This document shows, piece after piece, positions 1 through 8,386 of a DNA stretch of 36,460 bases (its first letter is position 1; each line of letters opens with the position of its first letter). The stretch is from Sapientia aquatica (GTDB lineage: Bacteria > Pseudomonadota > Gammaproteobacteria > Burkholderiales > Burkholderiaceae_D). A model generated the notes under the pieces. The model was not told the origin of the DNA, made no database searches, and saw only the letters and a program-made list of their open reading frames with translations. The stretch spans positions 1 through 36,460 of the forward strand of contig NZ_SMYL01000017.1 of assembly GCF_004358105.1 (NCBI RefSeq). The letters run 5' to 3'. The translations under genes and the position numbers were made by a program.

Positions 1-85
1 CCCATAAAACCCCGACTGCCTACGCCGGAAAAAGCTGGATAGATAATGCGAAAAACACAAACAAACAGACTTCAATGAGATCGGT

Positions 86-796
86 TCAATTTAAAAAGTT
101 ACACGACAAGTAGTCTGACAGATGGGGCATCCACGTTGGCATACTACCGCCGAGCGCCCCCCCAATTGGCGATATCTGAACATTAATCTGTTCGTGTTGA
201 GAATCAGCAAATTGCAGCTGCGCATCGAGGAATGACCAATCGAAGGTTCCAGATGCTACACCATTCACGTGGGACCAGGTATCGGAGTAGTCTTGACCTC
301 GGGTAAATGGATATTGCGTAACGGTATTGTAACCAGTTCGATCCCATACACCGTAAGATTCCCTGGCCAGTCCTAGTTTGGCCAGCGGATTGGCTGGAGC
401 GAGGGTGGCAATAGAAATCGACACCGTTGCACTTCCGGCTGAACTCGCGGATGTAACGATGTATGTAGTGGCTGGCGTAACGAGCGTTGGCGTACCCGTG
501 ATCATTCCATTGGCCGCATTCAAGCTCAAACCAGCAGGCAATGCTGGGCTAATCGTAAACGATGTAGCAACCCCTCCGCTGACAGTTGGACTATTCTCAG
601 TTATTTGGACGTCCTTGGTGTAAACAGCTGGATTGCTGCTGTATACGACTGTGCCTGGAGCCGATGCAGGATTACTTACTGTCCCACCTCCTATCCCTGC
701 AGTATTCCCAGAACTACTGCCTCCTCCTCCGCAGCTTTGCAGCATTAACAAAAAGGCTAAACCAGATATAAATTGTTTACAGTTTGCAGAAATCAT
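86..796 (-). CDS. Lipoprotein with putative Ig-like domain and truncated glycosidase-like domain
   Basis: A 236-residue protein. The N-terminus is a lipoprotein signal ending in a lipobox (LMLQSC, Cys22), followed by a Gly/Ser-rich linker, so it is probably anchored in the outer membrane. Residues about 60-130 resemble a He_PIG-type putative Ig domain (pattern PALPAGLSLN...GMITGTPT). From about residue 140 the sequence resembles the first strand-helix units of a TIM-barrel glycosidase (YPFTRGQDYSDTW, FDWSFLDAQL). It then stops abruptly, shortly after GGSMPTWMP, with no catalytic residues. A working barrel would need roughly 250 more residues, and the 85 bases beyond the stop do not continue it in any frame I checked. 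It is therefore probably a truncated, inactive relic of a galactan-degrading enzyme. The lipoprotein part is well supported; the glycosidase reading is an inference. Confidence 0.6.
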   Translation of the reverse strand: MISANCKQFISGLAFLLMLQSCGGGGSSSGNTAGIGGGTVSNPASAPGTVVYSSNPAVYTKDVQITENSPTVSGGVATSFTISPALPAGLSLNAANGMITGTPTLVTPATTYIVTSASSAGSATVSISIATLAPANPLAKLGLARESYGVWDRTGYNTVTQYPFTRGQDYSDTWSHVNGVASGTFDWSFLDAQLQFADSQHEQINVQISPIGGALGGSMPTWMPHLSDYLSCNFLN

Positions 797-976
797 AGGA
801 AGAACACAGGAGGGTAAAGTTTAATAAATAAAAATATTTTTTTGTGACTGCTCTATCGAAGTCAGGTACGTTGACTTTCAGGCCCGCCAATTGTATCCGC
901 ATGGCAATCTTTTGCAAAACAAATAAAGTCAATGGGACACATTATAAAAAATCATGGCCGCGCGGTTCCCGCAATA

Positions 977-998
977 TTTCATCTCCCAGAAGATGAAA
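977..998. repeat. 8-bp inverted repeat (stem-loop)
   Basis: The arms TTTCATCT (977-984) and AGATGAAA (991-998) are perfectly complementary around a 6-base loop. No T-tract follows on either strand, so a classical intrinsic terminator is unlikely. It lies 16 bases before the small ORF at 1015. Confidence 0.4.
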
Positions 999-1014
999 TC
1001 ATGTAATTGAAAAA

Positions 1015-1143
1015 ATGAAAGCGGCGCAAGTGGCCAATGAATATGATATGAACGGTCATGCCGCTAAAGCAGAGCAGTTATTGAGAGAAGCTGAAAATGA
1101 AATGAAATTGGCGGCTGAAGCTGCGAACAAAAACAAAAAATAA
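1015..1143 (+). CDS. Small charged Ala-rich protein (hypothetical)
   Basis: ATG at 1015 to TAA at 1141-1143 gives 42 residues, rich in Ala, Glu, Asn and Lys. The sequence is helix-forming (AAKAEQLLREAENEMKLAAE) and ends NKNKK. It has no signal peptide and no clear Shine-Dalgarno sequence; the frame is open only back to a stop at 994. It could be a genuine small helical protein or the C-terminal remnant of a larger one. It is the only plus-strand candidate in the first 28 kb. I do not recognise the family. Confidence 0.3.
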   Translation: MKAAQVANEYDMNGHAAKAEQLLREAENEMKLAAEAANKNKK

Positions 1144-1364
1144 ATCTAACCAAAATTTGTAATGCGGCCGTCAAGTCTAATCGATCTGCACGGCTGGCAC
1201 TGGAATCAACGTTAAGCGCCAAAAAAGAAACCAAATTGTGTCTGAATTGTCTCGCACAGCAGACAACAATCTGGATCAAGAATTTCAATAAATGGCAAAC
1301 AACAATCCAGGCAAGGCGGAGCGGACAAATGGAGCCCCGGCTTCGTTCGATAAAACGCTCAACA

Positions 1365-2927
1365 TCACTGGGAACTCAACACCACATCATCAAACTGTAT
1401 AACCGTGTTCACACCATCCAGTTGCAGCACAACATTCACACTCCACGCTCCGGCCGGGGCAACCAGACTGCTGCAATACTGTCCCCATGAGCCTGTCGGA
1501 TTAATTAATCCAACCGAGCTACTGATGATGCTCTGGTTTTCATCCTTGAATTCCACCCGCATTGACACCGTAGCGCCACTGCCCGAAGCCCGGCGCGCGA
1601 AACCGTTAACCGTGTAGGTTTTTCCAACCGTCACTGGCGTGGCTTGCCAGAATCCTGCTTCATTACTCTTATCGCCGCCAACAGTGAGCTGAGCATAACG
1701 CGATCCGGAATGGGCACCAGAACCGGATACGACTGTTCCACTGGCACTGTTGCCAAACGCCCACTGCCGCCATCCAGCCGCTTCCGCAGTGCGCCGCTGT
1801 CCGATTGGCACAATTTCGAAACCGGTATTTGATATGAGTCCGGTGCCCGCAAAGCTGGAGATCGTATTGGGCGTTGGCGCTGCCCAGCCCATTTGTGTCG
1901 CAATATGCGCTGCAAGAACATTTGCAAATCCGCCATGCTCTTCAATAACAGCGTGATTTTGCGACCACAACCAGGGCCAGCTGACCCAGGACACATTGGT
2001 TTCGCCTTTTGATTTCATATCGGCCACGGCAATGCTCAGATAGTTGGCTGGCTCATTCGCACTCCACCCCCAGGAATCAGCCAGAACCACGTGTGCGCCC
2101 GGGTGCACCTTGCGGATACGGTTCATGATCAGATCTTCCCAGGCCGGAATAACATTTGCCCGATTATCCCCTTGATTTGAATCATTTGAACCGGCATTGA
2201 TAACAATCACATCCGCAGGAAACTGAGAGAAATCATACGTCACAGTCAAATCATCCGGCCGTAAAAGATTCCAGACGTTTTGCACCAATGGATTCGACAG
2301 GCCTGTCATGCCGGCCCCGCCCCAACCCAGATTTTGGTGTTCCGCATTGAGCATTCGTGCTGTGATCCCCGCATAGCCAAACCACGCATCATTACTTTTC
2401 GCGTAGCCCAGATCGTAAATGTCTTCGCTGTCATGCGCTGAGACATTCGAATCACCATAAAACTCAATGCGACGTGTCGGGCGGGCGGGAGGCGCCAACA
2501 ATGTGCCGTCCACACTGAAGCCGGTAAAGGTCACTACACCCCAGAATTCAGTGCGTTTAAATAAAACCACCGTATGCGCTCCTGGTGCCAGACCGCTGGC
2601 CAGGGTATAGGTGACTGTTTTCCCTTTCGGAGGCTGAATAATGGTCGGAGTCACGACTCCGTCAACCATCACCTGAAGAAAATCCTTGCCAGTCGAATCT
2701 GAGAAAGTGCCCCTGATGGCAGTTCCATTCAGATTGACGGTAATTGACGTATTGGCCCACCCCAACACCGGCGCTGTCGGCGCGCTGAAGTCAACCCGTC
2801 CCATGTATTGAATGTTTGGATTGTCTGGCGCATAGCTGGTGGGTGCAGCAATCGCATTATTCCAGCAACATGCACTGAGGGTGAGGAAAACAGTGCCAAC
2901 GGATGCAACGAGATGATTGAATTTCAT
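1365..2927 (-). CDS. Secreted SGNH/CE2-like carbohydrate esterase with C-terminal binding module
   Basis: A 520-residue exported protein, probably removing acetyl groups from a polysaccharide. The signal sequence at residues 1-27 could be cleaved at AIAA-PTS or act as a lipobox (LSAC). Residues about 38-145 form the beta-sandwich domain that precedes the hydrolase in carbohydrate esterase family 2. The SGNH hydrolase follows, with nucleophile Ser160 in FYGDSN, a Gly/Asn block (NLGWGGAGM) and the Asn motif NAGSND. From about residue 365 a CBM4/9-like jelly-roll module starts at NTGFEIVP and ends FDDVVLSSQ. A Shine-Dalgarno sequence (TGGAG) precedes the ATG. It lies 52 bases downstream of the GH30 gene and probably shares the transcript starting at the TonB receptor. 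The fold is well supported; the exact ester is inferred. Confidence 0.82.
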   Translation of the reverse strand: MKFNHLVASVGTVFLTLSACCWNNAIAAPTSYAPDNPNIQYMGRVDFSAPTAPVLGWANTSITVNLNGTAIRGTFSDSTGKDFLQVMVDGVVTPTIIQPPKGKTVTYTLASGLAPGAHTVVLFKRTEFWGVVTFTGFSVDGTLLAPPARPTRRIEFYGDSNVSAHDSEDIYDLGYAKSNDAWFGYAGITARMLNAEHQNLGWGGAGMTGLSNPLVQNVWNLLRPDDLTVTYDFSQFPADVIVINAGSNDSNQGDNRANVIPAWEDLIMNRIRKVHPGAHVVLADSWGWSANEPANYLSIAVADMKSKGETNVSWVSWPWLWSQNHAVIEEHGGFANVLAAHIATQMGWAAPTPNTISSFAGTGLISNTGFEIVPIGQRRTAEAAGWRQWAFGNSASGTVVSGSGAHSGSRYAQLTVGGDKSNEAGFWQATPVTVGKTYTVNGFARRASGSGATVSMRVEFKDENQSIISSSVGLINPTGSWGQYCSSLVAPAGAWSVNVVLQLDGVNTVIQFDDVVLSSQ

Positions 2928-2979
2928 TGTTTGTCTCCAGCTTATATTTTTTATTACTTCGATTTATAGTGCTTTGGGT

Positions 2980-4506
2980 TTAGTTCACGTAGACATTGTC
3001 AATTTCAAACGTCTGGACTGTATATCCAGAAAAAGTCGCTGAAAATAATTTCCCGTTCAAAAACGTGTCGGCATGATAGCTATGCTTATCGCCTTTGCCC
3101 GTATCACTTCCCGTTGACGTCGCAAGATACCCTCCCCCGGTTTGGGTATCCCAGCGTTGTACCAGTCCCTGACCGTTATAGCTGGTTCCGCTTACCGTTT
3201 TGAAGGCCGTCAAATCAAAATGCATAGTCTGCGACGTTTTGCCGGCATTGGCTGCGACGATGATTAGCTGATGCGCCACCGGATCGTAAGCCGAAACCAT
3301 ACTGCCTGTTGAATTCGGATTGGCAATGATTTTCATACCCGGACGAATATGCCGCGTAAATTGCGCCATGACATAGTATTTGGTATTGGCAGTACTGAAT
3401 GATGATGAGCTTAAATTCGACTGAATCGCTCCCCATCCGCCATAATCCAACACCTGCCAATAGACCCAGCCACTTGGATGCAAATAGGAAAAGTCGAGCA
3501 TCAGCGAATCAATAAGTTCCTGACCGCTGGCATCGCCGTCGCCATATTCTGAATTCCAGATTTTTTGTCCCGTTGGCGCTACCGCTGCAGCCAGCAAATC
3601 ACGGCGGCCACCGGCATATTGATAACCATGGACATTAAATCGGCCAACCTGTGCCTTGGCGGCACCACTGATGCTTTGCCAGGTAGTGGTGGCCTGATCG
3701 TACGTATTTTCATCTGACGCACTGACCATCACATTTGCCAGACCCTGATTATTTAATTCGCTGCGCAAATAAGCGATGATGCTTTGCTGAGTGGAAGCGC
3801 CGATGAAACAACCTTCCTGGGAATTTGCGGTCGACCACCAGTTTGAGCTCGGTTCATTAAACGCCTCGACGGAATTAAATGTAATACCCCAATTGGTTTG
3901 AGCATATTTGGCAATCGTCGCCAGATACACGGCATGTTGATCCAGGTAAGAATTTTGCAGATTCGCGCCGCCGTTTGCAGCACCCTGCGGATCTTGATTG
4001 ACCGTCATCCACCAGATGGGTGAATTGGAAAACAGTTCAAAGATATTCGCGCCGCGCAATTTGGCCTTTTGCATCATCGTGCGCTGGTTCAGATCGGCCG
4101 CCCAGTTCCAGCTCGCCGACAAGGGTGAATTGCTGTAGCCATCCAACCAGTAACCATCCATCTCCCGATTCGGATCCATGCTGGACGATAATTTCATGGT
4201 TAAGCCGTTATAGCTGCTGGAAGTACTGGCGCCGGCATTGTAGCGAACTATATTTAAGCCGAGGCCCGGCAGTACAACCCCATTCAGTGTCACCGAATTT
4301 GTCGTGAAGGCCAGATCAGCCAGATCGTCCCGATTACCAAATGCCTTGGCCCACCATGCCAGTGACGTTCCCCAACCATCCCAGGTTCCGTATGCACTGG
4401 CCGCATTGATTTTATATGTCGGGCTGGTTGTCGCCCCAACTGAACACGCTGATACCGCAATTGATCCAAGTAGTAATGCACTATTAAGAACTAGTTTGTG
4501 GTTCAT
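2980..4506 (-). CDS. GH30-family glycoside hydrolase, probable endo-beta-1,6-galactanase
   Basis: A 508-residue exported enzyme. The N-terminus has a probable lipobox (VSAC, Cys21), which would tether it to a membrane. The catalytic (beta/alpha)8 barrel opens with GWGTSLAWWA, a hallmark of the GH30 branch acting on beta-1,6-galactan (subfamily 5). The acid/base is Glu218 in EAFNEPSSNWW and the nucleophile Glu320 in IWNSEYGDGD. Both are at the expected spacing for a retaining clan A glycosidase. The C-terminal ~110 residues form the beta-sandwich side domain typical of GH30. An AAGGA ribosome site lies about 8 bases before the ATG. It sits between a TonB-dependent receptor and an esterase, with galactose catabolic genes upstream. 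That context favours galactan side chains, such as those of arabinogalactan, as substrate. Xylanase or glucosidase activity is less likely but not excluded. Confidence 0.85.
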   Translation of the reverse strand: MNHKLVLNSALLLGSIAVSACSVGATTSPTYKINAASAYGTWDGWGTSLAWWAKAFGNRDDLADLAFTTNSVTLNGVVLPGLGLNIVRYNAGASTSSSYNGLTMKLSSSMDPNREMDGYWLDGYSNSPLSASWNWAADLNQRTMMQKAKLRGANIFELFSNSPIWWMTVNQDPQGAANGGANLQNSYLDQHAVYLATIAKYAQTNWGITFNSVEAFNEPSSNWWSTANSQEGCFIGASTQQSIIAYLRSELNNQGLANVMVSASDENTYDQATTTWQSISGAAKAQVGRFNVHGYQYAGGRRDLLAAAVAPTGQKIWNSEYGDGDASGQELIDSLMLDFSYLHPSGWVYWQVLDYGGWGAIQSNLSSSSFSTANTKYYVMAQFTRHIRPGMKIIANPNSTGSMVSAYDPVAHQLIIVAANAGKTSQTMHFDLTAFKTVSGTSYNGQGLVQRWDTQTGGGYLATSTGSDTGKGDKHSYHADTFLNGKLFSATFSGYTVQTFEIDNVYVN

Positions 4507-4525
4507 AGAATATCCTTCATGCGAC

Positions 4526-4539
4526 CGGTGTTTTCACCG
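4526..4539 (-). repeat. Short stem-loop between receptor and GH30 genes
   Basis: CGGTG (4526-4530) and CACCG (4535-4539) pair around a TTTT loop in the 35-base gap between the TonB receptor stop and the GH30 start. It has no downstream U-tract, so it may stabilise or process the shared mRNA rather than terminate it. Confidence 0.3.
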
Positions 4540-4541
4540 CA

Positions 4542-7271
4542 TCAGTTAAACGAATACGTGGTCGACATCCAGAACGTACGTCCGCGTAAATCGGCATAAC
4601 GTGGGTCGTACCCGTATCCCGAATACGTGTTCGTAAAAGGCGGTGCATGATCAAATGCATTTTTGATCCCTCCACCAATTTGCCATTTTTTTGTCACGGT
4701 ATATGCAGCCGTTAAATCATAGAGGGTGTAGCTCGAAATTCGTGGGTAGCCTGGGATAGTCAGGTTGTAAAAACCGGAATAAGAATTCTCGTCGCGGTAG
4801 CCGGATTTGAAATTTTGAGCAAACGTGACATCCCATCCGTCTTTCACCCAATTCAACGTCAGATAATGTTGCCAGCGACTTACGCCACCCGAAACACCAA
4901 CCGATGACGTGGTCGGCGTAATACCTAAACTTTGATCAAATTTCTCTGCATAAGTACCATGCAGATCGACTGAAAAATTACCCAGCTGAGTGCTCGGGAT
5001 ACCATAGTGCATATCCAGATCTGAACCTCGCGAATTCCATCGTCCGATATTCAACGATGGATTTTTTACATAAAGAATCTCTCCCGGCAACGTGGCTGTC
5101 GCCGTTGCCGGATCGCGTACCAACAAAAATGAATATTGGCTGGCGGTTGCCGGATCGAAGGCCAAATTAGTCGGCAGTCCCCCAACTGAAATAACATTTC
5201 TCAAATTGATCTGGAACATATTTACCCCAAGAGAGAACTCTTTAATGGGCTCAAATACGAATCCAATCGTGCTTTGTCTTGATTTTTCCGGTTGCAAATC
5301 AGGGTTCCCGTACAGCAGGGACTGATAAGGCGTTGTGCAATCGTAGGCCGACGTTGCCGCGACCTGGGCGACGTTTCCAGGGCAGCGTACCGGATCAGGG
5401 ATCGGCTGACTGTTATAGCCGAAGGTCGCAGGTGTACCAATATCACTCAATGTCGGTGCGCGAAAGCCCGTTCCCCAGGAACCACGGACAATCAATACTT
5501 CGGCTACCGGTTTCCACAGGAATGACACCTTGGGGTTGAGGGTGTTCCCAAAATTTGAGTAGCTGTCGTCGCGCGCACTCACATTTAATTCCAGGGATTT
5601 CAATACCGGGATATTCGCTTCGGCGCTGAGCGATTTGACCGTAACAGGTTTCGGATTGGCCGGAGGAGCTGCTCCTCCCCAATTCATCAGCTGGCCGGTA
5701 GTCAGTTCCGGAGAATAGATTTGCGACAACCGTTCGTCCATTAACTGCGCGCCCAGTGCCACATCGACAGAACCAGCCGGTAGTTTGAACAGCGGTCTGG
5801 AGATTCTTCCGTCCCAGGTTTTTGTGATGGCAAAGGCGTTTTTGAATTCGCCGTTAAATTGCGTCGCCTTTAGCAGGGCAAGGTCGCCAGGGGTCTGCAA
5901 ACCGAAAGGGTTGTAATGACCACTTTGCACCAGATCATAAAATTTGGCGGTATAAATCATGTCACCCAAAAAAATTTGCTTACTGGCGGCACGATTAAAT
6001 TGAAATGCCGTGTCGTAATCCCAGCCGGCAATCGTGCCATTGATGCCAGCAACAATGCGCGCCTGCTTATTGGTGGTTTCGATCACAGAAGCACCGAGCT
6101 CGTTGAGAGAAGACTGAAACCCGATTGGTTCACCATTTACGCCCTGGTCGGTGGCCCATTGTGTGGGATAAAAAGGATTGCCGGGAGAAAGGGTAAATGC
6201 GGTGCGCCCGGGGAAATTACCTGCTGCGGTATTATTTTCACCGATAGTAAAGGTGGGCGTTGAAACCAGACGGTAGGTATTTTGCGAAAGGCCCGCCTCA
6301 ACATAGAATTCAGTTTCTCCATTCGGCCGGTAGGTTAATTTAGATATTGCCGAAATTTTCTTATCTTTGGGCAGTACGTAGCCCAGCGTGGCGAAATTAT
6401 AATTACATCCGCCGTAGCCATCCGAATACTGATTCGGTTGCGTACAGTTCGGGTCGGTGGGATTACCCCAGGCTCCGCTGGCAGTGTAGGCTCTGCCTGG
6501 ATAGCCGACATAATTCGGGAACAGCAATTTTCCCGCCGCAGGACCATAATTCGCTGGCAAAAGTTGAGACGACGTATAGGAACGTGCTGCCGCATTCAAG
6601 GGTTGATTCTGCCGAAGATCCACAGACGCAAACACATTGTATTTATCGTCTGTTAAATCACCGATACCGCCGCTAAGCGTTGCACTCGAACCGCTGGCGC
6701 CACCGTGCTGTGATGCGTCACCATACACGGTCGCCTCTACACCATGAAAATCTTTTTTCAGAATGAAGTTGATCACACCGGCAACCGCATCAGCGCCGTA
6801 AATCGCGCTTGCCCCATCCTTTAATATCTCAACACGTTCCAGCGCGCTGATCGGAATGGTGTCGATATCGACCCCACTGCCGCTGAACGCATTATTGGCT
6901 ACACGACGGCCATTCAACAAGACCAAAGTGCGTTCAGCTCCCAGTCCACGCAATGAAGGAGAGCTTTGGGCATCACCGCCATACATGCTGGTTGTGGGAC
7001 TGTAAGCGCCGGCGTTTGACGAAGATGACACCGCATTTAACAATTCGGCCGCCGTTGTGGCGCCGGTATGCTCAATATCTTTCTTCGTCAGAATTTGCAC
7101 CGGCAACGAGGTTTCGCCGGCGATCTGTTTAACCGATGAACCGGTGATATACACCTTCTGTGGTGCGTCGCGGGATTGATCATCCGGATTGTCCGCAGCA
7201 CAGGAAATGCCAACGTATCCAGTCAGACTGACAGCCGAAGTGACGGCCATAGCGATGCGCTTGAATTGCAT
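4542..7271 (-). CDS. TonB-dependent outer-membrane receptor (oligosaccharide uptake)
   Basis: A 909-residue outer-membrane transporter with an N-terminal signal peptide (cleavage near CAADN). The plug domain (residues about 38-170) shows ERTLVLLNGRRV, ERVEILKDGASAIYG and GVINFILKKDF, all canonical plug signatures. The remainder is a 22-strand barrel ending in STTYSFN. The NGRRV-type plug belongs to the receptor branch common in polysaccharide-degrading proteobacteria. No siderophore-type regulatory extension is seen. An AGGAG ribosome site precedes the ATG. It heads the receptor-GH30-CE2 gene group, so it most likely imports galactan oligosaccharides generated at the cell surface. Confidence 0.9.
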   Translation of the reverse strand: MQFKRIAMAVTSAVSLTGYVGISCAADNPDDQSRDAPQKVYITGSSVKQIAGETSLPVQILTKKDIEHTGATTAAELLNAVSSSSNAGAYSPTTSMYGGDAQSSPSLRGLGAERTLVLLNGRRVANNAFSGSGVDIDTIPISALERVEILKDGASAIYGADAVAGVINFILKKDFHGVEATVYGDASQHGGASGSSATLSGGIGDLTDDKYNVFASVDLRQNQPLNAAARSYTSSQLLPANYGPAAGKLLFPNYVGYPGRAYTASGAWGNPTDPNCTQPNQYSDGYGGCNYNFATLGYVLPKDKKISAISKLTYRPNGETEFYVEAGLSQNTYRLVSTPTFTIGENNTAAGNFPGRTAFTLSPGNPFYPTQWATDQGVNGEPIGFQSSLNELGASVIETTNKQARIVAGINGTIAGWDYDTAFQFNRAASKQIFLGDMIYTAKFYDLVQSGHYNPFGLQTPGDLALLKATQFNGEFKNAFAITKTWDGRISRPLFKLPAGSVDVALGAQLMDERLSQIYSPELTTGQLMNWGGAAPPANPKPVTVKSLSAEANIPVLKSLELNVSARDDSYSNFGNTLNPKVSFLWKPVAEVLIVRGSWGTGFRAPTLSDIGTPATFGYNSQPIPDPVRCPGNVAQVAATSAYDCTTPYQSLLYGNPDLQPEKSRQSTIGFVFEPIKEFSLGVNMFQINLRNVISVGGLPTNLAFDPATASQYSFLLVRDPATATATLPGEILYVKNPSLNIGRWNSRGSDLDMHYGIPSTQLGNFSVDLHGTYAEKFDQSLGITPTTSSVGVSGGVSRWQHYLTLNWVKDGWDVTFAQNFKSGYRDENSYSGFYNLTIPGYPRISSYTLYDLTAAYTVTKKWQIGGGIKNAFDHAPPFTNTYSGYGYDPRYADLRGRTFWMSTTYSFN

Positions 7272-7359
7272 AAAATGTCTCCTCTTTTTAGAGTAATTTT
7301 TGTATTGTTAAAAACTGCTTATAAAACCTGTATCAACGCATTCCTGAAACGGAATCCGC

Positions 7360-8271
7360 TTACTGCATTCGCTTTTTTACCCAACGCACAAAGAGCGCAG
7401 GCCACTGATCTGTTCCGTCGGCAGCGCGGCCGAGCCCAAAACCGTGACCACCGCGTTCGAACAGATGCATCTCAACCGGAATATGGTGCGCGAACAATTG
7501 CTGTGCATAGAGCGTTGATTCCTCGACATGGCACACCTGATCGTCATAGGCATGCACCAGAAAAGCGGGAGGCGTATCGGGCCCAACTTTTTCCAGCAGA
7601 CGGTTGTCGTTTCTTTCCAGATCGGTCAGTTGGCGCAGGTAAAGGCTTTCTTCAAGCCATTTTTCATTTTCTGCCGTGTAGTTCGTGACGCCATAAATCA
7701 GTGCCGAGAAATGCGGTTGCTCATCCGGATCAGTGCTCACCCAAAGGGTAGTCAATGCTGCCAGATGGCCGCCGGCTGAAAATCCCATCACACCAATTTT
7801 CATGGGATCGATGCCAAATTGTCTGGCCTTATCATGCATCAATTTCAATGCCCGCCGGCTGTCAGATAGCGGCACCATTGAAGGCTGATCGGAACTGAGT
7901 TGATTCGGAAGCCGGTATTTCAATACCGCCGCCGTAATGCCTTGTTCGGCCATTCTGCGCGCCACATCGTAACCCTCATGATGAATCGCAACGCCGGAAT
8001 AATTCCCTCCCGGGATCACCAGCACGCCGATTCCACTGTGTCTGCCGAGCGGAGAAAAGACAGTAATGGTCGGGTCGGTTATGTTTTCCAGTATGCCACT
8101 TCCCCAATAGTGCACTTCACGTTCCTGCAACTGATTCGGCTTGGAAAAGGGCATACTCACGCCTTCCCAGAGTCGGATCACCACAGGCGCGGCAACGGCG
8201 CCTGCCAGCGCCTGCACGCTGCAGATCAGCAAGCCTGTCATGCAACACAGGTGGAAAAATTTCAGTCTCAT
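7360..8271 (-). CDS. Secreted alpha/beta-hydrolase, acetyl-esterase-like
   Basis: About 303 residues. I place the start at ATG 8271, where GAGAGA sits about 6 bases upstream; an in-frame TTG at 8295 lacks such a site. A signal peptide spans residues 1-23 (LLICSVQALAG). The fold is an Aes/BD-FAE-type hydrolase: oxyanion block VIPGGNYSG, nucleophile Ser in GFSAGGHLA, acid Asp in HAYDDQV and catalytic His in GGHGFGLG. Related enzymes remove acetyl or aryl groups from plant polysaccharides. It lies between the LysR gene and the TonB receptor, with a LysR-type dyad in its upstream region. It may deacetylate imported oligosaccharides in the periplasm. The substrate is inferred. Confidence 0.82.
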   Translation of the reverse strand: MRLKFFHLCCMTGLLICSVQALAGAVAAPVVIRLWEGVSMPFSKPNQLQEREVHYWGSGILENITDPTITVFSPLGRHSGIGVLVIPGGNYSGVAIHHEGYDVARRMAEQGITAAVLKYRLPNQLSSDQPSMVPLSDSRRALKLMHDKARQFGIDPMKIGVMGFSAGGHLAALTTLWVSTDPDEQPHFSALIYGVTNYTAENEKWLEESLYLRQLTDLERNDNRLLEKVGPDTPPAFLVHAYDDQVCHVEESTLYAQQLFAHHIPVEMHLFERGGHGFGLGRAADGTDQWPALFVRWVKKRMQ

Positions 8272-8305
8272 TGCATCTCTCAACGTTGTCAGCAACTACA
8301 TTGGC

Positions 8306-8335
8306 CCCGATTGTATAAGCACCGTTTAAATCGGG
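8306..8335. repeat. Inverted repeat downstream of LysR gene
   Basis: CCCGATT (8306-8312) and AATCGGG (8329-8335) form a perfect 7-bp dyad with a 16-base spacer in the gap between the LysR stop and the esterase start. There is no U-run after it. It could be a weak terminator for the regulator or a protein-binding dyad. Confidence 0.3.
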
Positions 8336-8357
8336 ACTATGAATAGTCGCATGGCAG

Positions 8358-8376
8358 GTATATGTTTTTAGAATAG
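8358..8376. promoter_or_regulatory. LysR-type box (GTAT-N11-ATAG)
   Basis: GTAT (8358-8361), 11 bases, then ATAG (8373-8376). It fits the T-N11-A core of LysR-family sites and matches dyads upstream of the SDR gene and of dgoD. It lies about 90 bases upstream of the acetyl-esterase-like gene. Confidence 0.4.
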
Positions 8377-8386
8377 GATACTGTCG

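Larger units (their letters stand above)
797..1364. other. Intergenic region with one small ORF and a hairpin
   Basis: This 568-base stretch separates the truncated lipoprotein from the CE2-like esterase. It is AT-rich near 820-850. It holds a perfect 8-bp inverted repeat (977-998) and a 42-residue plus-strand ORF (1015-1143). From 1144 to 1364 I see only short open frames without recognisable products. One of them begins at ATG 1292, just after a stop, and runs into the 3' end of the esterase gene. The patchwork of short charged reading frames looks like decayed coding sequence, but I cannot name a source. Confidence 0.4.

Noticed and set aside
1292-1402. Plus-strand ORF of 36 codons beginning MANNNPGK
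   Set aside because: It overlaps the 3' end of the esterase gene, has no ribosome site and no family resemblance.
7340-7356. ATTCC/GGAAT stem after the acetyl-esterase gene
   Set aside because: Only 5 bp with a 6-base loop and no U-run. Too weak to call a terminator.
8335-8348. Palindrome GACTAT-GA-ATAGTC
   Set aside because: The arms resemble the LysR boxes but the 2-base spacing does not fit that family. It is near other dyads, so I did not count it as a site.
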